Source: Heritagella caecorum (lineage in GTDB: Bacteria; Bacillota; Clostridia; Oscillospirales; Acutalibacteraceae). From it: 64,000 bases of DNA. Where the stretch lies: positions 223,280 through 287,279 of the forward strand of contig CAJFQL010000001.1 in assembly GCA_904419035.1 (NCBI GenBank). The letters are read 5' to 3'. Both the position numbers and the translations under genes were made by a program. Each line of letters begins with the position of its first letter. The stretch's first letter is position 1. Shown piece after piece: positions 58,775 to 64,000 of this stretch. Under the pieces are notes generated by a model. That model saw only the letters and a list, made by a program, of their open reading frames with translations, ran no database searches and was not told where the DNA came from.

Positions 58775-59224
58775 ATGGATTTGCAAGACTACCGCTTTCC
58801 CCTATTTCTCGATCTAAACGGAAAAAAGGTTGTCATTATCGGCGGGGGCCCGATTGCCCTGCGCCGCGCTCATGTACTGCTCTCTTTTGGGGCCCGGGTC
58901 ACTTTGATTGCGCCCAAGTGTCAGGAAGTCCCTTTGGGGAGCACCTGGCTGCGCCGCGCCTACCAGCCCGGCGATTTACAGGGGGCGTTTCTGGCGGTAG
59001 CCGCTACCGACCAGCGGGATGTAAACCGCGCCGTCGGGCAGGAAGCAACGAAAGCGGGTATTTTTGTCAGTGTCGCCGATTGCCGGGAGGAAAGTACGTT
59101 CTTTTTCCCCGCTATCTGCGCCGGAAACGGCCTAATCGCCGGGGTGGTATCCCGCGGGGAAGAACACCGGAAAACAGCCCGCGCCGCCCAGGCGATTCGG
59201 CAGGTATTGGAGGCATTACCATGA
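58775..59224 (+). CDS. Precorrin-2 dehydrogenase (Met8/CysG N-terminal type)
   Basis: The protein has 149 aa from the ATG at 58775 (AAGGAGGG). 'FLDLNGKKVVIIGGGPIALRRA' is the NAD+ site; 'VAATDQRDVNRAVGQEA' and 'DCREESTFFFPAI' follow the family. It oxidises precorrin-2 to sirohydrochlorin, the CbiK substrate. It is shorter than Met8 because the C-terminal chelatase-like part is absent, common when CbiK is present. Confidence 0.93.
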   Translation: MDLQDYRFPLFLDLNGKKVVIIGGGPIALRRAHVLLSFGARVTLIAPKCQEVPLGSTWLRRAYQPGDLQGAFLAVAATDQRDVNRAVGQEATKAGIFVSVADCREESTFFFPAICAGNGLIAGVVSRGEEHRKTARAAQAIRQVLEALP

Positions 59225-60099
59225 AAAAAATCAGAATCGGCAGCCGGGAAAGCCGCCTGGCCGTGATCCAGTCGGAAATCGTCATGCGTGCCATCGCCTC
59301 GTGCGACCCTACGGTAGAAACGGAACTCGTCACCATGAAAACCACCGGCGACAAAATTTTAGACCGCACCTTGGACAAAATTGGCGGCAAAGGGCTGTTT
59401 GTCAAAGAACTGGACGCCGCCCTTTTGGATGGGCGCGTGGATATGACCGTCCATAGCAGCAAAGACTTGCCCATGGAAACGGACCCGCGGCTGCCGCTGG
59501 TGGCGTTTTCCAAACGGGAAGATCCCCGGGACGTGCTGGTTTTGCCACAAGGCGTTTCGGAACTGGATTTCTCAAAACCCATTGGCTGTTCGTCCAAGCG
59601 GCGCCAGCTGCAACTGCATGCCCTGTTCCCCAACGCCACCATTGCCCCCATACGAGGGAATGTGCTCACCCGGCTGCGCAAACTGGACGACGGCGAATTT
59701 TCTGCCCTAGTCTTGGCAGGCGCCGGGTTAAAACGGTTGGGGCTCACTGAGCGTATTAGCCGTTATTTTGAGCCCGACGAAATCCTGCCCGCCGCCGGGC
59801 AGGCGATTTTGGCCGTGCAGGCCCGCGCCGGGGTGGATACGGCCTGTTTAAAGCTGTTTGACGATGCCGACGGCCGCGATTGTCTGCTGGCGGAACGGGC
59901 ATTTGTGCGCACACTGGACGGCGGCTGTTCCTCCCCCGTGGCGGCATACGCGACCATAGAGGGTGGCACCTTAACTTTACGGGGTTTGTATGTCACCGCT
60001 GCGGACCAATATTTTATCGATACCATTACCGGCCCGCGGCAAGAAAAGGAACAGCTGGGTAAAACGCTGGCGGAAGGTATGAGGAGGCGGTACGCATGA
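59221..60099 (+). CDS. hemC: Porphobilinogen deaminase (HemC)
   Basis: The protein has 292 aa from the ATG at 59221 (ATGA with the previous gene); longer in-frame starts lie within that gene. 'IRIGSRESRLAVIQSEIV', 'KGLFVKELDAALLDGRVDMT', 'VHSSKDLP' and the cofactor Cys in 'TLDGGCSSPVAAYA'. It builds hydroxymethylbilane. Confidence 0.96.
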   Translation: MKKIRIGSRESRLAVIQSEIVMRAIASCDPTVETELVTMKTTGDKILDRTLDKIGGKGLFVKELDAALLDGRVDMTVHSSKDLPMETDPRLPLVAFSKREDPRDVLVLPQGVSELDFSKPIGCSSKRRQLQLHALFPNATIAPIRGNVLTRLRKLDDGEFSALVLAGAGLKRLGLTERISRYFEPDEILPAAGQAILAVQARAGVDTACLKLFDDADGRDCLLAERAFVRTLDGGCSSPVAAYATIEGGTLTLRGLYVTAADQYFIDTITGPRQEKEQLGKTLAEGMRRRYA

Positions 60100-61631
60100 A
60101 ACAGGGAAACGTGATTTTAGTGGGGGCGGGCCCAGGGGACCCGGAATTGCTGACGCTGAAAGGGAAAAAAGCCATCGAATCCGCCGATGTCGTCGTGTAT
60201 GACCGGCTGGTCAGCCCGGCGATCCTCCACATGATCCCCGACGGTGCCGAACGCATCAATGTGGGCAAAGAAGCCTCCCACCACACGGTACCACAGCCGG
60301 ACATTAACGAAATTTTATTGCAAAAAGCGCTGGAAGGCAAAACGGTCGTACGCCTGAAAGGCGGCGACCCGTTCCTATTTGGCCGCGGCGGGGAAGAACT
60401 GGAAAAGCTATCCGAATATGGTGTGCCGTTTCAGGAGATCCCCGGTATCACGTCGGCGATTGCGGTACCCGCTTACGGCGGGATCCCCGTCACCCACCGG
60501 GACCACTGTTCGTCCGTGCATATTATTACCGGCCACCAGCGGGCCGGGAAACCGCTGTCGATCCCGTTTGCTTCGCTGGTGTCCTGCCATGGCACGCTGG
60601 TCTTTTTAATGGGGGTCACTGCCCTGCCGCAAATTTGTGCCGGCCTGCTAAAAGCCGGCATGGCCCCGGACACACCGGCAGCCATGATCGAAAAAGGTAC
60701 TACGCCCGAGCAGCGCACGGTGCTGGCTACGGTCGAAACCTTGCCCGCCAAAGCCCACGAAAAGCAAATCAAGAGCCCGGCCATCATTGTGGTGGGCGAT
60801 GTGTGCCAATACCATACCCGGTTTGACTGGTTTGACCACCTGCCGCTAAAAGGTCAGCCGGTCATTGTCACCCGCCCCAAAGAACGGGCGGGTACGTTAT
60901 CGGACCGGCTGCGGGCCTTGGGCGCCGCCGTAACGGAATTCCCGTGCATTGAAACGCGGCTTTTTGTTCCCTGCCCCGATATGGAAAAAGCCATAGAGGA
61001 AATTCACTCCTACGAATGGCTGGTGTTTACCAGCCCCGCCGGGGTGGAAGCGCTGTTTGCCATGCTCACACGCACCGGCCGGGATGTCCGGGCTCTGGGC
61101 GGCGCCATCAAACTGGCGGCCATCGGACCGGGTACGGACCGGGCGCTGCAAGCCCACGGGCTGCGGGCCGACTTGGTTCCCCCTATCTATGACGCGGAAC
61201 ACCTGGGGCAAGCCCTGTGTGATACACATCCGACGGGCCGTGTCCTCATTTTGCGGGCCCAGTGGGGTTCCCCGGCCTTAACAATGGCGCTGGATCGTGG
61301 TACAATTTCTTACAGCGATGTGGCTTGCTATGAAACGATATACACCTGCCCCCAAGCCGAAACCGTTCGCTCCCTTTTGCCGCAGCATCCCCTGATCACA
61401 TTTACCAGTGCGTCCACCGTGCGGGGATTTGCCTGTGCCCTGGAGCGTGATAATTTTTCGGGCCTTACGGCGGTGTGTATCGGAAAACAAACCGAAGCCG
61501 AAGCGAAAGCCCATGGCTTTTCCACGCTGACCGCCGAAAAAGCCACCATAGACGCTTTGATTCAAAAAACAGTGGAAGGAGCTCTTTCTCATGGAACTGA
61601 TTTACCGGCCCCGCCGCCTGCGGAGCAGTGA
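60096..61631 (+). CDS. cobA-hemD: Fused uroporphyrinogen-III C-methyltransferase and uroporphyrinogen-III synthase (CobA-HemD)
   Basis: The protein has 511 aa. Residues 1-245 are the SUMT/CobA methylase ('ILVGAGPGDPELLTLKG', 'VVRLKGGDPFLFGRGGEEL', 'VVGDVCQYH'). Residues 250-500 are HemD ('VIVTRPKERAGTLSDRLRAL', 'WLVFTSPAGVEALF', 'ITFTSASTVRGF'). The fusion channels uroporphyrinogen III straight to precorrin-2, fitting a pathway aimed at B12 rather than haem. Its end overlaps hemB by 41 bp. Confidence 0.95.
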   Translation: MKQGNVILVGAGPGDPELLTLKGKKAIESADVVVYDRLVSPAILHMIPDGAERINVGKEASHHTVPQPDINEILLQKALEGKTVVRLKGGDPFLFGRGGEELEKLSEYGVPFQEIPGITSAIAVPAYGGIPVTHRDHCSSVHIITGHQRAGKPLSIPFASLVSCHGTLVFLMGVTALPQICAGLLKAGMAPDTPAAMIEKGTTPEQRTVLATVETLPAKAHEKQIKSPAIIVVGDVCQYHTRFDWFDHLPLKGQPVIVTRPKERAGTLSDRLRALGAAVTEFPCIETRLFVPCPDMEKAIEEIHSYEWLVFTSPAGVEALFAMLTRTGRDVRALGGAIKLAAIGPGTDRALQAHGLRADLVPPIYDAEHLGQALCDTHPTGRVLILRAQWGSPALTMALDRGTISYSDVACYETIYTCPQAETVRSLLPQHPLITFTSASTVRGFACALERDNFSGLTAVCIGKQTEAEAKAHGFSTLTAEKATIDALIQKTVEGALSHGTDLPAPPPAEQ

Positions 61632-62574
61632 TACCCTTCGCCGTATGTGCCGGGAAACCCGGCTTTCGGCTGACAGCCTGATTTACCCTTTGTTTGTCGA
61701 TGAAACCCTCAGCGGCAAACGGCCTATTGAATCCCTGCCCGGCCAGTACCACTACGGGCTGGATACGATTGAAGAGGCCGTGGCCGAATGCCTGCAGGCC
61801 GGGGTACGCCGGTGCATCCTATTTGGCATTCCGTCTCACAAAGATGCCCTGGGCTCTTCGGCTTGGGACCCGAACGGGGTGATTCAGCAGGCTATCCGGA
61901 AAATAAAAGCCGCCTATCCCGATTTTTATGTGGTGACCGACGTGTGCCTGTGCGAATACACCGACCACGGCCATTGCGGCGCTTTGTGTGGCGATACCGT
62001 GGAAAATGACACGACCCTGCCGCTGCTTGCCAAAACGGCTGTGTCCCACGCCCAGGCGGGGGCCGATATGGTCGCCCCGTCCGACATGATGGACGGCCGG
62101 GTGGCCGCGATCCGGAAAGCTTTGGATGAAAACGGCCTTAGCAATGTGCCGATTATGGCGTATTCAGCCAAATACGCTTCGGCGTTTTACGGTCCGTTCC
62201 GTTCGGCGGCCGGGTCGGCCCCCTCGTTTGGCGACCGCAAAGGCTATCAGATGGACCCCCACAACCGCCGCGAAGCGCTGAAAGAATGCGAATTGGATGT
62301 AAAAGAAGGCGCCGACATCATCATGGTGAAACCGGCCCTTTCGTATCTCGATATCATTCGGGAATGCGCCGACGCATTCAACGTTCCCATGGCAGCCTAC
62401 TCCGTTTCCGGGGAATACGCCATGATCAAAGCCGCCGCCCAGGCCGGGCTGGTGGACGAACACCGGATCATGTGTGAATCGGCCCTCTCCATTTTCCGGG
62501 CCGGGGCCCAGATTTTGATCACGTATTACGCGAAGGAACTGGCGGATGCCATTCAAAAAGGAGAAATCGGATAA
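61591..62574 (+). CDS. hemB: Porphobilinogen synthase (HemB)
   Basis: The protein has 327 aa; start 61591 after GGAAGGAG, inside the end of hemD. Zinc-type active site Cys119, Cys121 and Cys129 in 'DVCLCEYTDHGHCG'; Schiff-base lysines in 'AYSAKYASAFYGPFR' and 'IIMVKPALSYLDII'. It condenses two 5-aminolaevulinates. Confidence 0.96.
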   Translation: MELIYRPRRLRSSDTLRRMCRETRLSADSLIYPLFVDETLSGKRPIESLPGQYHYGLDTIEEAVAECLQAGVRRCILFGIPSHKDALGSSAWDPNGVIQQAIRKIKAAYPDFYVVTDVCLCEYTDHGHCGALCGDTVENDTTLPLLAKTAVSHAQAGADMVAPSDMMDGRVAAIRKALDENGLSNVPIMAYSAKYASAFYGPFRSAAGSAPSFGDRKGYQMDPHNRREALKECELDVKEGADIIMVKPALSYLDIIRECADAFNVPMAAYSVSGEYAMIKAAAQAGLVDEHRIMCESALSIFRAGAQILITYYAKELADAIQKGEIG

Positions 62575-63857
62575 TGGAATCTTCAGAAGCTTTGTTTGAA
62601 CGGGCCAAAAAAGTGATGCCCGGCGGCGTTAACAGTCCGGTGCGTGCCTTCCGTTCCGTGGGGCTCACCCCCCGCTTTATCGAAAAGGCCGACGGCGCTT
62701 ATATTTGGGATGTGGAAGGGAACCGGTACATTGACTATGTCTGTTCCTGGGGCCCGATGATTTTGGGCCACAATCATCCCGTGATTCGGGAAGCCGTGGA
62801 AAAAGCGATAAAGGATGGGCTTTCCTTTGGGGCCTCCACCAAACGGGAAGTGGAAATTGCCGAACTGATGATTGATATGGTCCCCCATATCGAAATGGTG
62901 CGCATGGTCAATTCCGGCACCGAAGCGGTGATGTCGGCCGTGCGCCTGGCTCGAGGCGCTACCGGCCGGGACAAAATTTTGAAATTCGAAGGATGCTATC
63001 ACGGGCACAGTGACTGCATGCTGGTGAAAGCCGGTTCATCAGCCGTGGAAGAACAGGGCAAGCCCAGTTCCGCCGGGGTTCCGGTTGGCACGGCACAAGA
63101 TACCCTCACCGCCCCGTTTAACGACCTAGCGGCCGTAGAAGAACTATTCCGCCGCTATCCCGGGGCGATTGCTTGTGTCATTGTGGAACCGGTCGCCGCC
63201 AATATGGGCGTCGTGGGACCGGACTCCGGTTTTTTGCAAGGGCTGCGGGCCCTGTGCGATAAGGAAGGCTCGCTGCTGATTTTCGACGAAGTGATCACCG
63301 GGTTCCGGCTGGCAGAAGGCGGCGCCCAGTCGTATTTCGGCGTCAAAGCCGACCTTGTCACCTTTGGGAAGATCATTGGCGGCGGCATGCCGGTAGGGGC
63401 ATATGCCGGTTCCCGGGCGTTGATGGAGCAGGTAGCTCCCTGTGGCCCGGTATATCAGGCCGGTACGCTGTCGGGCAACCCGGTTGCCATGGCTGCCGGG
63501 CTGGCACAGCTGCGCTATCTGCACAGCCACCCGGAAGTATACACGGCCTTGTCCGAAAAAGCGTCGTATCTGGCACAGGGCCTGCGCAAGGCTGCAGCTA
63601 CTACCGGAGCGCCGGTGCAGATTAACCAGGTGGGCAGCCTGGTGGCGCCTTTCTTCACCCCCGATGCCGTGCATTCCTTCACGTCTGCCTCCAAGAGCGA
63701 TTTGAAAAAATATGCGGCTTACTTTGAAAAAATGTTGCGGCGGGGTATTTATTTAGCCCCCGCCCAGTTTGAGGCTATGTTTGTATCCTATGCCCATTCG
63801 GCCGCGGACCTTGACGAAACCGTCCAGGCCGCTCGGGATGTTTTTGCCCAGCTGTAA
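62574..63857 (+). CDS. hemL: Glutamate-1-semialdehyde 2,1-aminomutase (HemL)
   Basis: The protein has 427 aa; start overlaps the hemB stop (TAATG). Marks: 'VMPGGVNSPVRAFRSVG', 'MVNSGTEAVMSAVRLARG', 'YHGHSDCMLVKAGS' and PLP lysine in 'LVTFGKIIGGGMPVGAYAG'. It makes 5-aminolaevulinate. Last gene of the hem operon. Confidence 0.96.
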   Translation: MESSEALFERAKKVMPGGVNSPVRAFRSVGLTPRFIEKADGAYIWDVEGNRYIDYVCSWGPMILGHNHPVIREAVEKAIKDGLSFGASTKREVEIAELMIDMVPHIEMVRMVNSGTEAVMSAVRLARGATGRDKILKFEGCYHGHSDCMLVKAGSSAVEEQGKPSSAGVPVGTAQDTLTAPFNDLAAVEELFRRYPGAIACVIVEPVAANMGVVGPDSGFLQGLRALCDKEGSLLIFDEVITGFRLAEGGAQSYFGVKADLVTFGKIIGGGMPVGAYAGSRALMEQVAPCGPVYQAGTLSGNPVAMAAGLAQLRYLHSHPEVYTALSEKASYLAQGLRKAAATTGAPVQINQVGSLVAPFFTPDAVHSFTSASKSDLKKYAAYFEKMLRRGIYLAPAQFEAMFVSYAHSAADLDETVQAARDVFAQL

Positions 63858-64000
63858 AGAATCAATAAAAAAGAACCACCCTCTTGGCTGTTATGAACTG
63901 CCCCAGATTGTGCAGACAGTACAAAAAGAGCCTCTGGTGCAGGAATATTCGGTTTTAGCAGGAGTGGCGCAGCGAGAGCGGCGGCACTCCTGTTTTGCTT
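63858..64000 (+). other. Region after hemL: hairpin with weak T-run, possible mobile-element end
   Basis: CAGGAGTG (63959-63966) can pair with CACTCCTG (63985-63992), followed by TTTTGCTT, a possible terminator for the hem operon. Upstream, 63893-63930 (TGAACTGCCCCAGATTGT...) resembles the general form of IS3-family terminal repeats (TGxACTGxxCCC), but no transposase is visible before the window ends. No gene is seen. Confidence 0.35.

Noticed and set aside
58918..59220. Long N-terminal extension of HemC
   Set aside because: It overlaps the precorrin-2 dehydrogenase gene in another frame; HemC proteins begin at 'MKKIRIGSRESRLA', and the ATGA overlap supports 59221.
1..64000. CRISPR arrays, tRNA or rRNA genes, prophage
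   Set aside because: No regularly spaced repeats, no cloverleaf or rRNA sequence, and no phage structural genes were recognised while reading both strands.

Overview
The window looks like a chromosomal segment of an anaerobic, low-to-mid GC Firmicute, most likely a Clostridia/Oscillospirales-type bacterium. The grounds are Firmicute-type Shine-Dalgarno sequences (GGAGG), frequent GTG/TTG starts, sigma-A promoters, a SigH-like sigma factor, Bce-type antimicrobial-peptide resistance genes and the oxygen-independent (early cobalt insertion) B12 pathway. The genus is not claimed. No rRNA, tRNA, CRISPR array or prophage was seen.

Layout. 1-10 kb holds housekeeping genes: the C-terminal part of a CorC/HlyC protein, rqcH, a Nif3-like protein with trmK, a DUF1858 protein, a zinc-ribbon protein, a SigH-like sigma factor, yifB/comM, an AlkD-like protein, and a GHKL kinase with a LytTR regulator. 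10-15 kb holds two small regulator operons: WYL / YjbR-fusion / GyrI-like, and ROK / acetyltransferase / DUF1349. 15-21 kb is a cell-envelope stress module: bceRS, a bceA broken by a 14-bp tandem duplication, bceB, a small membrane protein and a GT51 transglycosylase. At 21.1 kb a fluoride riboswitch precedes a CPA-type cation:proton antiporter. 22.5-29.5 kb is mixed metabolism and transport: alcohol dehydrogenase, Bcp, deformylase, Nudix, SdpI-like, lipoprotein, two flavoproteins and a MATE pump with a leader hairpin. 29.6-34.9 kb is a six-gene operon: metallochaperone-like HMA protein, ZIP transporter, CydDC-like ABC pair, YgbA-like protein and DUF454. It sits behind two palindromes that look like metalloregulator operators. 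35-37 kb holds a PNPOx-like flavoprotein, a VWA protein and a macro-domain protein.

37.3-63.9 kb is devoted to tetrapyrrole and cobalamin synthesis. On the minus strand a 22-gene, 18.7-kb array runs from cbiM to cobO behind a cobalamin riboswitch; cbiC lies just upstream with its own promoter. On the plus strand a second cobalamin riboswitch, behind a perfect consensus promoter, precedes hemA, a precorrin-2 dehydrogenase, hemC, a cobA-hemD fusion, hemB and hemL. Together these genes cover glutamyl-tRNA to adenosylcobalamin plus cobalt uptake. No genes for making 5,6-dimethylbenzimidazole are seen in the window. Both halves should be shut down by the end product.

The observations most worth follow-up are the fluoride riboswitch on an antiporter, the 14-bp duplication in bceA, the six-gene metal/NO-linked operon, the short second CobU-like gene, and the MATE gene, which reads through its own terminator after a probable homopolymer frameshift.
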